A model generated the notes under the pieces. It was not told the DNA's origin. It saw only the letters and a program-made list of their open reading frames with translations, and did no database searches. This document shows positions 1 to 13,600 of a stretch of 64,000 nucleotides of DNA, piece by piece (the first letter of the stretch is position 1; every line of letters starts with the position of its first letter). The position numbers were made by a program, and so were the translations under genes. This DNA comes from Apricaphanius iberus. Lineage: Eukaryota; Chordata; Actinopteri; Cyprinodontiformes; Aphaniidae. Location: contig JAPXFQ010001497.1 in assembly GCA_028564705.1 (NCBI GenBank), positions 545,501 to 609,500 on the forward strand. The letters run 5' to 3'.

Positions 1-880
1 CTACCCCAGTTGTTAAATTACAACCACAGCTTTAGTATATTTTATTGGGATGTTTTTTGATAGACCAACTTAAAATAGTGAGTAATGCTGCACTGGTAAG
101 AAAACGCTACATGGGTTTCAGAATTTTGATGAATAAAAACTGTAAAAGGTAGGCATTAAGTTGCATTCACCTGTCATTGTCTGATATCTTTATTTTTTTT
201 AATTGAGCACAGCCAATTACTTTGAGAAGTCACATTTGTTCTAAGTCTTAGTGCAGCTGTTCTGTGAAGGCCTTGAAGGTTTGTTCAAGAACATTAGTGA
301 ATACACATTAGTACATTCATTAGTGAATGTGTCTTATGAATGCTCCGTGGCAGCATGGAGATGCTGAAATATTGCGGCATTCATTCTGGCAAACTTGATG
401 GTAATATGTAATCATTGGTATGTAATAATATTGCCATAACGTTGGACTTCTGAATGAAAACATGGAATTCATGTTTTAGAATGGACCAGTCAAAGTTCGC
501 ATTTGAATCAAATTGAGAATCTGTGGCAAAATTATGCTCAAAGATTCTTCCGTCCATTCTGATTGAGTTATTTTAAATAAAAAAAAAACACTTGGCAGCA
601 ATTTGAATCTTCAGACACGTTATTTTGACAGAGATATACTCTGAAAGACTTTGTGCATCAACAGGAAATGGTTGACTGAGTGGGACTCACATATATACCT
701 CACTTTATTTGTGAAAAAACGATGTTTACGTAAAATTTGGTTTTCATTTTAGGATTCTGCTCTACCTTGTGTTATTGTCACAGAAAATCCCCAAAACAAT
801 CCCAAGTTTGAGGTTTTAATGTTACAAAATGATTGAAAAGTTCAAAAGATGTTAATACTTTTTCAAAGTACTCTAAGTGT
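1..880 (+). mobile_element. Worn, internally deleted Tc1-like transposon relic
   Basis: The left part (1-330) and right end (about 760-880) form imperfect inverted repeats. The left has 'attttattgggatgtttttt...gatagaccaac', and the reverse complement of the right has a matching 'ttgggattgttttgggga' stretch. Around 480-560 the DNA still reads like the end of a Tc1 transposase (NPIENLWQ-like, 'caaattgagaatctgtggc'), with stops. The middle of the transposase is missing. Family recognition is by eye. Confidence 0.5.
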
Positions 881-1724
881 TTTCACCAAAAGAACCTATG
901 GTATAAAGAAAACAAGAGAGCAACACATTTATCGCATAGATTAACATCTGCACTTTTGATTAGTTTACCCCTGATATTAATGTCAGTTGGTAGAATAAGT
1001 GCTGATGGTGGCAATGAAAAACATACACTGCAGTGTTTTTTTTATTAATTTGAGTGGAGGCTAGGAGTGTGTTTTTGTTGGTTCATATTGCAGTTCAGTA
1101 AACAGTTCTTTTCTTTATAAAATCCATCTGACTCAGAGGTAAATGAAACTGCATTTCATTATGTTTTGTGTGCTCCTGATGGAAATTCCTCCTCATGCCA
1201 GAAGCAAATTAAAGAGTAGTTGGGATTTTTTTCTTTTTTGTGCTTGGATTCATTACTTTAGCCTTGGAGACTGATTAACTGCCAAAGTTGAGTAACAAAA
1301 AAAAGCAGCTGAATATTCAGACTGAAGAGAGATGGCAAAAGCTCAGTAACAAATTCGAACTATCTGAGAAACTAATTAAGGACCATTCAGAAGTAAGAGA
1401 AAACAGCTTACATGATTATGGAAAGAGCAGTTGTAGTAATAATATAAACTGGGTGATAACAATAACAAGACAAAAACATGCTGCTCCGGGCAGAACCCAT
1501 AAGAAAAAAGTTATTTGCTTTCTATAATCTCCAATAACTTGATCACTTTCTTTTTAAGATGTTCTACAGTGTCATTTGGTAGTCTTTTAAACTTCTTTAA
1601 TTTATATGTAAGTATGTATATATTTAATTTATATAAATAAGTGCTTGGCCACCTACAAATATGCAAGATTTCTTGCTCTCACAGACATGTAACTTCTTCT
1701 GCAAGTAGCTCCTCTGTCCTCCAC

Positions 1725-2110
1725 TCATTACCTGTATTAATTGCAACTCTATGAACTCATATCAGAATAAAAGACACCTGTCTACAACCTGAAACAGTCA
1801 CACTCCAAACTCCACTATGGCCACTACCAAAAGAGCTGTCAAAGGACACCAGAAACAAAATTATACACCTGAATCAGGCTTGGAAGACCTATCTATTGGT
1901 GTGAAGACATCATCTCTGAGAGCAATTATTAGAATATAGAAGACATACTAGACCACTGATGATCTCGCTCAATCTGGGGCTCCACACAAGATCTCTCTCC
2001 CAGTAGGGTCAAAGGGTCAAAATGATCATAAGAACTGTGAGCAACAATCCCAGAACCATACAAGGGGACCTAGCGAATGACCTGCAGAGAGCTGGGACCA
2101 AAGAAAAACT
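1725..2110 (+). mobile_element. Tc1-like transposase fragment
   Basis: The stretch 1886-2110 is a diverged copy of the first transposase third found at about 34690-34880 (shared runs include 'gagcaattat', 'gaagacatac', 'gaccactgat', 'ggggctccac', 'gagagctgggaccaaag'). Homology probably extends left to about 1725. Stops and indels make it a pseudogene. Confidence 0.7.
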
Positions 2111-3840
2111 GTATTCTCACCATTCACAAGCAAATTATGCATAGCTTTGTAAGTTTGTTGCACAACGTTATCGTTATTAAGACAAAAACCCTCAAGACTG
2201 TAAAGTGAGGAATAACAGACAAACCAGGAAATCAAACAACTTAAATGTTGGTTTATGAGAGGTTTCTGTGGAAATCATCAAAGGTGAATACAAACATCTG
2301 AAATAAAATCAGCAACATGGTAAACATGCCATCATAAACCGCACCAAATGCGAACAATCCTATGACTGGGAATCATAACCCTAAAACAAGCAAGACTTCA
2401 AAGTTTTTTCAGTAGTTCAGTGAGTCGATTACTAAATAAATATGTGACAAACATTACCAATATAATTTTAGAAAGCCTTTACTTAAAATTAGATGCCAAA
2501 CATCAGGGTTTGCAGAGTTAAACCACCTTCATCCTAGCAGAAATGTCCATATTTAAAACTTAAACACCCAACCCCCGAGTTTAAAATAATGAGGGACACA
2601 TACAAAAAATTGAGTTTGTGCTATCTGTGTGAATGATGTCTTCAGAACTTCTTTAGCACCATGGGTATTCATATTGAGCTGTAATTCTCTTTAACTCTCT
2701 CTTTGACTCTCTCTATGGGTCATATATTCTTAAACAATTGTTTATCTCAGGTTGAATATAAAACAATTTCTTAAAAAGCTATATTTAAAAAAAAAACTCT
2801 AAGTGGCATTTAGACGGGTTCAGAATGAATGTACAGTATTTCCTTTAACGTTCTGTTCGAATTAGACTATAACAAAATATACATTTTAATGGACACGACA
2901 ATGTGGTTATGTTTACATCTACCAGCCAGTAGCGGCTGCCATTGTGGGTTGCTAAGTACGGCCTCCATGTTACAAGCGCAGTGGCTGGTACTGGGGAAAA
3001 TGGTCAAGTCTGTAAGTCAAGCAGCTGCTTCAAAGCCTCGAACATATTATCCGTCTCTGGAGTGGAGTGACCGAAGTGTAGAAAGTAAAATAAATAGGTG
3101 AAGCCCACAGTAGATGGACTGACATAACAAATTTCCACAGCATCAAAACACACATCAAAACAACTACTTTTCTTCTGGATCAGTACATTTTTTATTAATT
3201 ATTAATATATTAATGGATTTCTAACCATTAAAATCGTAAGCTTTTCAAAAGCAGCAGCTTTTTGGACTATTTGATATCTCTTGTTGTGATGTTTTGCCAA
3301 GGTAACCAGCTCTGGCTGCAGAACCTGCAGCTTGGTCAGCTGCAGCTGTCTAATCAGTGGAGGAAAGTGAGATGATTGTGTTTGCCTTTCCGGTTCTTTT
3401 TCTTAACCGTTATCACGAGACAGGAAGATCCATCTTCTCTAGGGCCAAAGTATCTTTCCTTTCGGGGCTAATTCCTCTGACTTAGCTCTGCAGTCGTTGA
3501 GGTGGTGACACAAAAATAACAGGCCTTCAAGCTGAAGAGAAGCAGCTTTAGGCGCAGTTCTAACGGACACCCTGCAGCCAGTCAGAATGGAGTATTCATC
3601 CAGATCATGTTATAAAATCCTCTACAACTGGACGTGGTGCAGGCTGTTCACTGGACTTACGTACACGCAGTGAACCTAGCTACGCTTGTTTGTCTGTCAT
3701 TGCAACTACAACCTAGACACACTAGATATCCTTACTGTGTTTGTATTCCATATCCAACCTTTAACCCAATAAGCAAGAACTCAAGAGAAGAACAGCTTGT
3801 ACAATCCCTGAAAAAGTATTTGTATTACTTGAACTTCTTT
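2111..3840. other. Unassigned A+T-rich DNA with possible repeats
   Basis: No gene found. The stretches 2898-3110 and 3290-3660 are less A+T rich than the rest and could be old repeat insertions, but I cannot name a family. The ORFs here are short and unlike known proteins. Confidence 0.4.
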
Positions 3841-3844
3841 TTTT

Positions 3845-4565
3845 TTCAAATTTATGTTACATCAACCTTTAATGTATTTTAGTTAGATTTGTGAGAGACC
3901 AACACAAACTTGTTCAGTGTGTAAAAAAACCCTAAGAACCTATGTTTTGTTCGGGTTTTTTTTGGAAAAGTTTGAAACTTTGTTTTGTAGATGTAATTAT
4001 ACTCCGGTGATTCAATGTTTTGGAGAATCACCGTTTGAATGCAACTACAGCTGCAGGCATGTCTCGATCAAGTTTGTGGAACTAGAGATGGCACATTTCC
4101 TCCATACTTGTTTGCAAATTAGCTTGAGCTTTGTTAGATTGAATGGAGAGCATCTATAAATCTAAATTTTTATGTTACTGTATGCCCAGTTGTCAGCTAG
4201 ATTTCCATCTGATCTTTGGCTGGACCTTTTTATGTCATAATTTGATCTAAACCAATCAGCTTTTCCCTGACTGTCTCCACATCTTCATGCTGCCACTACT
4301 CTATTTCGCAGACCAAAGAATACAGCATAGTCTGTTGTGTTACATGGTCTTCAGGAGGCTGTTTGTTCTCTATTAGTCTTTAAAAAAAAACTCTAAGGCC
4401 TACACCGAACAGCTGGATTTATAGTGACACTAAATTAGACACATGCAGACTATGTTTATGATAAACCCTGGATGCTTTTGGTAGTACTGGATTTTAATTG
4501 GTGGGTATCAGAGTAAAGGGGGTTAATTACAAATATACACCAAAGTTTTCCATTTTTTTAAAGCA
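3845..4565 (-). mobile_element. Worn Tc1-like relic in reverse orientation
   Basis: Several landmarks of the antisense of a common fish Tc1-like element occur in order: 'gagagaccaacac' near 3893, 'atgctgccactac' near 4288, 'acagctggatttatagt' near 4410 and 'ggtatcagagtaaaggggg' near 4504. Divergence and gaps are heavy. Recognition by eye only. Confidence 0.4.
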
Positions 4566-4736
4566 AAAAGGAAAAGAAAGTGATCATGTATATGTTTCCG
4601 TTTTTCTCAAAGTTTATCAAAGATTATCTTTTTAGTGGTCTATTACATAGAATAACAGCAAAATTCATTGAGGTTTGTTTCGATCAAGTAAGAATTCATC
4701 TGCAAGGCACTGTGAAATGTCAATCTTCTATAAATA

Positions 4737-5694
4737 TTAAAGGGACCATATCACGCTATTTTACAGCTTTCAACTTCTGGGATAGACATACAGTATATAT
4801 GATAAAATGTTACCGTTGGTGTTATACAGCATTCATTTGTCCTGAAATTTAACTTGTATCCTGTAGTTAATGTTAGACCACAAAGTGAAACAGCTCGTTT
4901 CTCCCCCACTATGCTCCGGGAGATCACACTGAAAAAAACAGTGCTACGCTTTATCACAAACAGACAATATTCTCACAAAGAATCTGATAATCAGGAAGCA
5001 CCACAATGAGACTCTGTTATATTAAGGGCTCAGACGTTTGGTTTATTTTATAACATTTTTTTATTTATTTTTTACGGGGTCTATAGAGCCTATCTCAGTT
5101 GCTAAATCTCCAGGCTTTAGACTGAGCCCAAACCAACACAGCTGCTCCACTAAGCAAATATTTCCAGCCCAGTATATAAAAAAAGCAGTGGGTGTTGTTA
5201 GCACCCGTTTCAGCTTGATAAATGGCTAACGCATATTAGAATATAGCTACTTACTTCTCTGTCCATCAGGCGTCTTTGTTCTTTGATCCAGCTGCTGTTC
5301 TTTACGAATGTAGAATAAAATCCTGTAATCCATGCAGCCAAAGAGGCGTTTTCACAGAGAAAGTAAAAAATCCAACAACAAAAGTGTTTTAAGCTGCCAG
5401 AAACCGAAGCAGCAATGAACTGTGAGAAGGAGGAGGGTGTGTTTGAATTTTATCACAGGTAAGCCGCTTTGCCTGCAGGGGTGGTGCAGACACCTAAACA
5501 CCTCCTTGTTTTCAACCAGTGATGTCAGTAGTTGAACACTCAGTCAATTTCCAGGAAAGGGAGGGGCAGCTGCTAAGACGGCAGAATTCAAGAGGATTAC
5601 GCAAACATGCGTGAATTAAGCCAAATGTGAAAATTGCATTACCATATGGTTGAAAACTCCAAAAACTTGATTTTGCATGAAATAGCCCCTTTAA
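4737..5694. mobile_element. 950-bp nonautonomous element with TTAA flanks (piggyBac-type MITE candidate)
   Basis: The body 4741-5690 is flanked on both sides by TTAA (4737-4740, 5691-5694). The ends are inverted: AGGGACCATATCACGC at the left against AGGGGCTATTTCATGC on the opposite strand at the right, 12 of 16 identical. No transposase frame is present. TTAA duplication is the hallmark of piggyBac insertion; the superfamily call is inference. Confidence 0.55.
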
Positions 5695-6320
5695 ATACTA
5701 AGCTGTTTTTATATGCTTAATGTCTGATTTCTAAATGTGACCAAGTAGTTTCATTGTCAGGAGTAAACCCTGTAAGCATGACAAAGATCATCTCGAATCA
5801 TAATGGCCATTAGCATGACAGAGACATATCATTAAAAGTAATAAGCTTTTGATTTACACCCACCAAGTAGTGTGACTGCATTTTCATTGATTTCTTAACT
5901 TTATTTTTTGCATATTTTCAGTTTAAAATATTTTAATTTATATATCTAAATACTTACATTTTTATTTAATATTATATGTTTCATCTAATTCATGAGGGAA
6001 ACTTGTCCAAATCATGTAGTCTCCAGCTCCTTTTTATCATATTGTCCTGGTGCTGACTTCTGTAATCAGTATATACAGTATGTATTATAACAGTAACAGG
6101 CATTCCTGCTGGTAAATAAAACCAACGATGGAAAGAGAGCAGAGTCCCAAAATAAGCTTAATAATGAAGACTTTATCTGAGTGAGTTTTTTGGTATAAGG
6201 CCGGGGTTATCCAGCTATGGTACAACCCACATCCTGCTGCAAACAGTGGATAACTACAACAACTTACACATACAAGCACACACACACGAACAAACTTGGA
6301 CCACTTCCTTGCCTCTGTTG

Positions 6321-6460
6321 GGTTTATAAGCAGAGACAGAAGCATCCTGGATGGAGTAGCAGCAGCAGAACAACTCCCCCCATCAGCAGCTTCCCTCTAC
6401 AACTCCAGCCGTGGTGCATCCACTCGATAGGTTTCCTTCATAGATAATATAAGTGGTCGG
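6321..6460 (+). promoter_or_regulatory. Probable f13a1 promoter and noncoding first exon
   Basis: A TATA-like TTTATAAG sits at about 6323-6330. It is followed by a locally G+C-richer, stop-containing stretch and then a strong donor GTAAGTAAAT at 6461. No other splice-competent exon is obvious between here and the coding exon at 10636. In vertebrates the first F13A1 exon is largely noncoding and followed by a long intron, which fits this layout. The transcription start would be expected near 6350-6360. This is inference from signals only; transcript data are needed to prove it. Confidence 0.4.
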
Positions 6461-9400
6461 GTAAGTAAATACCCTACTTTGCTGCAAATTTGGTCACTTT
6501 GTGGATTATTCTATGGAGAAGATAAAAATGAAAGTACTGATAGATCTTTCAGAGACTTAAAAAAACTCAACAGCTTTTTTTTATTCCAACTTTAAAAGCA
6601 GGCTGTATGTTTTTTTGCAGTTTTGTAAGTGTCACATTAATTTAAAAATAATTGCAAAATATAAAGTCTCTCAAACAGGAATTACAAAATTAACTTCAAG
6701 AGCAAGCAATAATCTCCAAAGAATGGCATCTTATTACGGCAATAAAAGCAAACATTCCTCATCTTGAATTATGAAACGCAATGTGTGTTGAATGTGTAAT
6801 TTAGAGCAGATGTGTCACCATGAAGGAACAGTCTTTTTTTTTTCTCCCAGAGGAAGTGTGGGGGGAGGGGGGGGGGGAAATGAAAAACTGCATAAAATCA
6901 AACTATTCAAGTTGGCCTGAATAAGTCTTTTTCACCTAAATTGTTTAATAAACTATTGAGTGATTAAGAGATTTTTATCCATTGACAGTTAAAATAACAA
7001 AATCATAAACAAATATTTCTTTTAGTAATTTTTCCTTTTGTTCAGGCCATATTTAAAGTATAAAAATGAATATGTATTGAAAAAATCTTTGACTGTAACT
7101 AAAGACAAAATTGTCTAAAATGTCATTGCCCTGCCCAATATTAAACAAGATGCTTGTGGTCCTTCACTACAGTACTCCTTGTTTGACAGCAATTGTGGTA
7201 GTAAACAGATAACAACACAAACTTCTCGTATAAATTGTTGTATTACGTTAATTGCTTAAATTAAAACAATTAAAAGTGGTGATAGACTTTAAAAATACTT
7301 TATATCAACATCATAGTTGGGTTGCGTAAAAAGGGATCCATTGTTTTTCTCTGAACTTACCACAATCTTAACATTAAAATTGCAAATGAAAATAGATAAT
7401 AGATAGATAAATAGATAAAAGATTATATTGTGTAGCTATTATGATATTAGAATTTAAACAAAACCATCTGAGATTTAAAGGTGTGAAATTCTTGCCGATA
7501 TCACTCACTATTAACAGAGTGGTATCAAATGATCATCTCATCCTATTTAGATGCCACTCTTAAAAATGTGTTGTTGTTTTGTTTCTGTGCAGACAGTATT
7601 CACAGCCAAAAAACGGAAAGATGCTTGACAAAGTACTCATTAATAGCAAATTCATATTTGTTATTAATTATATTATTTTTAAAAGAAAAACATGGAAAGA
7701 AGAGAGACAGTTACACAGAGCTCTTACATTTGGTCAACCTTTGGCATATATTTTGTGCGTTATATTTTATTTATCTGCAACATTTTTATGAACAGTTACC
7801 ATCCATACAGACACAACACCCCCTTCTATCTAGTTTTGAGACTAGGCATAGCAGTGAACAAAGTCAGTAGAGGAACAACTAAAAGAGCAAAATGGAAATG
7901 TGTGAGATAAACTGGGAAGACATAGTGGGGAGCAACATGCATTGCATCAAGGAGAAAGACATGATTTAATGGGTAAATCTGACAAAAGAGTGACTGAACT
8001 AGGAAGCATAAATACCAGGGAAGTGGGTCAGTAGATGCTAGACAAGTTAAATGATTAAAAATAGGCTACACATGAGGGAATTATTGAGACTTAATGTCAG
8101 AAAAAGATAACATAAAAGGCACACAGGACAAGCCACAACCACAGAAATACAGTATCCTGAAAAGACAACAATGACTTACAACTTGTCGTTACCAACATAT
8201 ATCTACGTGGTTTTCAAAGCAGAATTTCCTTTTTGTGAAGTTCAATTAAACAGATATGCCAGTTCTGATTTGCACACATTTACTGTGATCAAATGGCTTT
8301 GTAAATTTGCTCGGTACTGTGTATTCTGATGAAGGTGTTTCGACTAAATGGCTGTTCATAAAAACAAGATCAAATGTTTTGACTTTGGGTTTAACCTATA
8401 CAGCCAAAATCCAATTGACCGTCGTGGTGACAAAAAATACTGGGAGGTTTAAACTTAGCCTAATCTGTTTGAACGACGCACGGGGTAAACAAAGAGCAAC
8501 AGTGTGCTCAGTGTGATTCATTAAATCCATAGAACATGAAGGACGGCCAAAATTACCTCAGCCCACATGGGCTTCACATCTTTCCAGCTGGCAGAGGGAG
8601 CCAGAAGGGCATAAGGCTGGATCATTGATGATGACAGGAATATGTTCCAAGTTTTGAGAAAACCATCAAACAAATAAAAGCTGTTTTTATTTCAGCCTCC
8701 AGCTGGTGGGGCAAACACCTGGCTGAGAGTTAGAGCAGCTGTTTTATTATGTGGGTGTGACACGGAGAGAGGTTTGGGACGATGTAAGGCTGCATTAGTC
8801 ACCATTTAACACAGTGAGAGCTCTGTTTTCTGAAAAAAAAAGCACCAAAAAAAACCCCACCAAAACCACAGATATGGGCTCTGTGGGATGCCTTGGCAGA
8901 GCGGGAAAAAGCATGCAAACACACAAAAGCTTTCAGTCTGTTAAACCTTTGTCAATCAATGCAAATAAAAGACAAATTTTATTTAGCAGAATCAACATTG
9001 TTGATTTTACTGGGAATTTTCTTTTTTTTAAACAGAAGCCAAACAGGACACCAGATTGCTCCATAAAGACATTTCTGGCTTTAAAAGAGACTTGTCTGCT
9101 GTCAAAAGTAGCAAATGCTGTGTTTAAAGTCACCATGCGACCATCACAGACAAACAAGCAGCATAATCAGAATATATGCTTATACAAATATTCTGAGTTT
9201 TGCCCCTTTTAACAACTCATTTTGTTTCCGACCAGCATTGGTTAACAAACACTAAAGAGAGAACAGATACAGACCTGTACACAACTTTTCGTACCCCCTG
9301 TAACTTTTTTACATTTGGACATGTCACAACCAAAAATGTTAATGTTTTAATGTTTGTATGTCTCTTTGCACATCTATTTTGTCTTTCAAAATAGCTTAAT

Positions 9401-10635
9401 TTCAGTCACATTACATATTAGGATCAGTATAAATAAGTCCAGCCACATTTTTCCAGTAATTAACACACCCATGCTTTAATCTAAATAAAAAATTTTGTGT
9501 CAACCTCAAGGCCAAATTCAGGCCACCATAGCCATTTATGTGGCTCCCTAAGCTCTAGAGGACCCTATAAATAGATACAGATATTTTTTTGGATATCTCA
9601 GTGGTTTGTTAAAGCCAGTTTTGTCAATCTTTTCTGCCACAACTGCCCTTTAAGGAAACTGATGAACTTGATGTGGCACAAAATGATTGTTTTCCTTCTG
9701 GATGGTGAACCTCCACCAAAGTGTGTATGTTTTGCAAATGATACAATATAGCATGAAACCGATTTTCTTAGGCCTATACCGTATGTGGTTTCAGCCATCT
9801 ACTCATCAACTTCAACAAGTTTTTTCATATCCCTATAGCATAATGCTGCCATCGCCATGTGTCTTGAGGGAAAAATATCTTCAGAGTATTAGTTTTGTGT
9901 AATACACATATTTGTATGTATGCAAGAACATTATATTTTTGTCTGTTCCACATGTTTGCTGTGTCTCTTTTGTTGAATTTCTGGACTTATAGGAGGATTA
10001 CAGATGGATTTATACTAAAATGAATTACATACAGGGGCCTCTATTTACCATTTACCAATTAGCACTGACTTTTATTCGGGGAACAAGAGTAAAGGGATGT
10101 GATAGAGTTACTGAAAATGTATGATACATATATGATACAAATGTTTATATATTGAACACTTTGAAAACAGGCTGTGTCCTTCTGTTTTACAGGTAAGTGT
10201 TACTTTGTGCTGCTCCTACCCAAGATATCCAAGTAAAACACTCTGAAATCTACAGTTGTAATAAGGGGGGGAAAAAATACAAAAAGTTTAAACTTTTGAA
10301 AGGGACTGTAAGTTTAATGACAAACAAAACGTATTACCAAACACTGAAAGTGTTTTTCTGCAGCTTACAGGAAGAGGAGTAACTCAGCTCCAACAAAACC
10401 ACAAACACATATGGTGACCACATGTAAATCTAAACTCTTGGAGATAGCCATTATTGCATGACTGATTTAACCATGAAAATAACACTGCTCATGTTCATAC
10501 TCGCACACATAAAATTGGGCTGTATGCTTTCTTCTGCAGTTATTCATTTTGACTAATTAAAAACCATATAACATATTGTCAGCATGACAGACTCAGTGTG
10601 GCTAACTCTTGTCTCTGTTTTCTCTCCTCTCCCAG
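6461..10635 (+). other. Putative f13a1 intron 1; no gene seen
   Basis: About 4.2 kb, A+T rich. It contains a G-run near 6860-6880, a short GATA-type repeat near 7390-7420, and from about 9270 to 10130 a worn Tc1-like relic listed separately. The ORFs here are short and show no family resemblance. The stretch 8530-8810 is less A+T rich than its surroundings and is not recognisably repetitive. Confidence 0.4.
9270..10130 (-). mobile_element. Worn Tc1-like relic in reverse orientation inside f13a1 intron 1
   Basis: Landmarks of antisense Tc1-like DNA appear in order: 'cataatgctgccatcgcc' at 9839, 'ccacatgtttgctgtgtc' at 9948, 'ggggcctctatttacca' at 10034 and 'agagtaaaggga' near 10087. No intact frame remains. 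Confidence 0.4.
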
Positions 10636-10663
10636 TCTTACAGCACATCAAACTATCGTTAAA

Positions 10664-13600
10664 ATGTCTGACCAAGGAGCTACCCCGATCCCTTCCGCGG
10701 CTCCCCCTCCTCCTGCCGGACGTCCTCCCAAGGTGGGAAACAGTGGCCGATCGTCAGGTCCCACTGATAGCTCCAACATTGAGACAGCGGACTTCCCGGA
10801 GTTAGAGTACTTTGTAGCACCTGGCCCGAGAGGATACCCTAATATGACTGGTGAGGGACTATGACTATGGCCTCGGTTGGTACATTTTCAGCAATAGATA
10901 AGAAAAATGAACTTGAGTTGAAATACGTAAGAGAGAAGGATTTGATGCAGAAAGAAGATGACAGGCCTGTCAGACATTTTACTGAGGAAAGTTCTTGGCT
11001 TTAGAGGACAATTTGTGTTGTTTGACCTTTTCCTGTAAGTGACAGCTTTTCTATTAGTATTTGGACATGATTGATAGATTGATGACATCCAAACTGGGTG
11101 AAGTTTTCACACTTTCTGCTGTGGCTCACTGTAAGAGGACATGTTCAGATGGAACAGAAGTTTAGGAACACACTAACTGTATGTTTATCTGGCTGCTTGC
11201 TAACAACCACATGTAAACATTTGGAAGAGAACATTTTGTCTCACTTGAATTTTTCAGTTTAAAGGGTTTGGTTTTGAATTCATGTTTTCTTGTGAATGTA
11301 CTTATTTTAGAAATAAATTGTTTGTGGAAGGATAACTCTTTGAACAAATTACTTAAGCAATATTTCAGTCTGTGCTAGAGTTTTCTATATCCTCTTGGTA
11401 GGTTGCCATTGCAGGGATTGCATGGTTTATTTTTCTTATCTTATCAAACCTATTTCAGTTTTTGTTTTCCCTGCTGTGTCCGGTTCCCTTGGAGCACAAA
11501 TTTTTTTTTTTTTAAATGCACTAAAAAGTCGGACGTTAGGGGTAAAATTGAAAAAAAATTTACAACAAAAAATTGCTTTGCTACATCAATGTTTTCTTGC
11601 TTGTTGTCTCTCAGAATCTTCAATGAAGTTTTTATGGCATCTTTGTTTCTGCTCTGCATGTTTCTGTCCATTCAGGACTCCTGGACATCTGGGATGTGAA
11701 TATGATGAGGGGGCGAGATGAGAGCAATAAGACTAATCACCACACCAACCTGTACTACTCTGACAATCTCATCGTCCGTCGAGGTCAAGAGTTTCAGGTC
11801 AAGATCACTTTCAATCGTCCGTACAAACCAAACGAGGACAAGTTTGCTGTTGAGTTTGTCATTGGTAAGATCATTCTAGCTAGAGGAACAAATGTGAACA
11901 AGCTAAAGTTTTCTTTTTTGCTTGAGATTTTCAGTTTTTGCTTCACTAATACAACATGAATTTAGCTGAATTGCTTTTTAAATCCCTTTTATCAGGCATG
12001 CCAATAGTTGTGAGTGTGTACTGGTCCATGCAACAAAAACCTGCCAATGCTTCCTTTTCACTCAGGCTCCAACCCCCAGTACAGTAAGGGTACCTACATT
12101 CCTGTGTTTCCCACCAAGTCCCGTCAGAGCTCCTGGGGGGGCCGCATAACTCAGACCAATGACAACATGATCACCATGGGCATCACTCCAGCTGCCAACT
12201 GCTTTGTGGGAAAATATCACATGTACATTGCAGTGCAGACTTCTCTTGGGATTCGCAGGACAAAGCGGGACAACAGCAGAGATGTATACATCCTTTTCAA
12301 TCCATGGGCAGCAGGTTAGTTTGGATCAAAGTATCGTAGGCTTGTTTTTTGTGTTCCTTTAAGGTGCTATTTTTTTTTCCCCGTAGATGATGCTGTGTTT
12401 CTGGACGATGAAGAAGAGAGGCAGGAATGTGTGATGAATGAGTTGGGGATCATATACCACGGCTCTTATGATGATGTTTCTGAGAGAAATTGGAACTATG
12501 GACAGGTACAAGACAATATATTCAAATGGTTTCTGATTCATTCGAAGGTCTGATTTTTCTCTTGTACCTATTAGTTCAACTATGGAATTCTGGATGCCTG
12601 TCTGTACATCATGGACAGATCAGAGATGCCAATCACCAACAGAGGAGACCCCATTAAGGTGACCAGAAAGGCCTCTGCAATGGTGAGGAACTCTTCAGGA
12701 AATGTGTCCAGCTGCAGTGCTTCAAAAATGACGAAATAACTGAAGTACAAATGTCTTCTTTGAAGCTGAACGCACGTGATGATCAGGGCGTCCTGGTGGG
12801 TAACTGGACCGGTGACTACACGTACGGTGTGGCACCTACTTCCTGGACCGGCAGCACAGACATCCTGCTCAGCTATGCCAGCAGCAAGATGCCCGTCTGC
12901 TACGCTCAGTGCTGGGTCTACGCTGCCGTCTTCAACTCCTGTGAGATCCTGTGTGGTTTAATGTGTTAAAGAGTTAGCCTCTAGATCAAGGAAGCCCAAA
13001 CATTTTCCCTCAGATGGTCAAAATGAAAATCTACCTTATCGCCATGGGCCATATAAAATAATATTTTATACAAAATACAAATATTATACTTTTATTCATT
13101 ATAAATGTTATTATAATAACCTTCCTTTCTTTCCACATAATATGAAACAAATAACTATGTTATAACCTGTTTTAATAACGTTACTTATCTTGTCATAGGT
13201 TGGCATATCTAAAAAAACTCATCAAATGGATCTAAGTGGGAAGAAATTGGTGTGAAGACTCATCACATCATATATTCAAATTCTGTCATGTTTATGAAGT
13301 ATCTTTTCATTTTTATTGTGTTTTTTTAACTTTACAAATAAAGCATAGTTTACACTTCTCCATCGGTGAGGGTGGATAGACACGAATCATCCATCTATAC
13401 AGCACGCCTGTAGAGGGTGACGGAAAGGTGCTAGATTTTTTTATTGTATGTCAAAAGCTAGGCAGCACGGGAGCCTGTTGTTGGTTAACATGGTTTATCC
13501 TTTAAATTCATCGGGACCATCGTTAAAGAGATCAGCAGACATGGAGCAGATCGAAGACTGTCTATCACAAGAAAAATGTATTAGTCTTCAGTGTCCGTTA

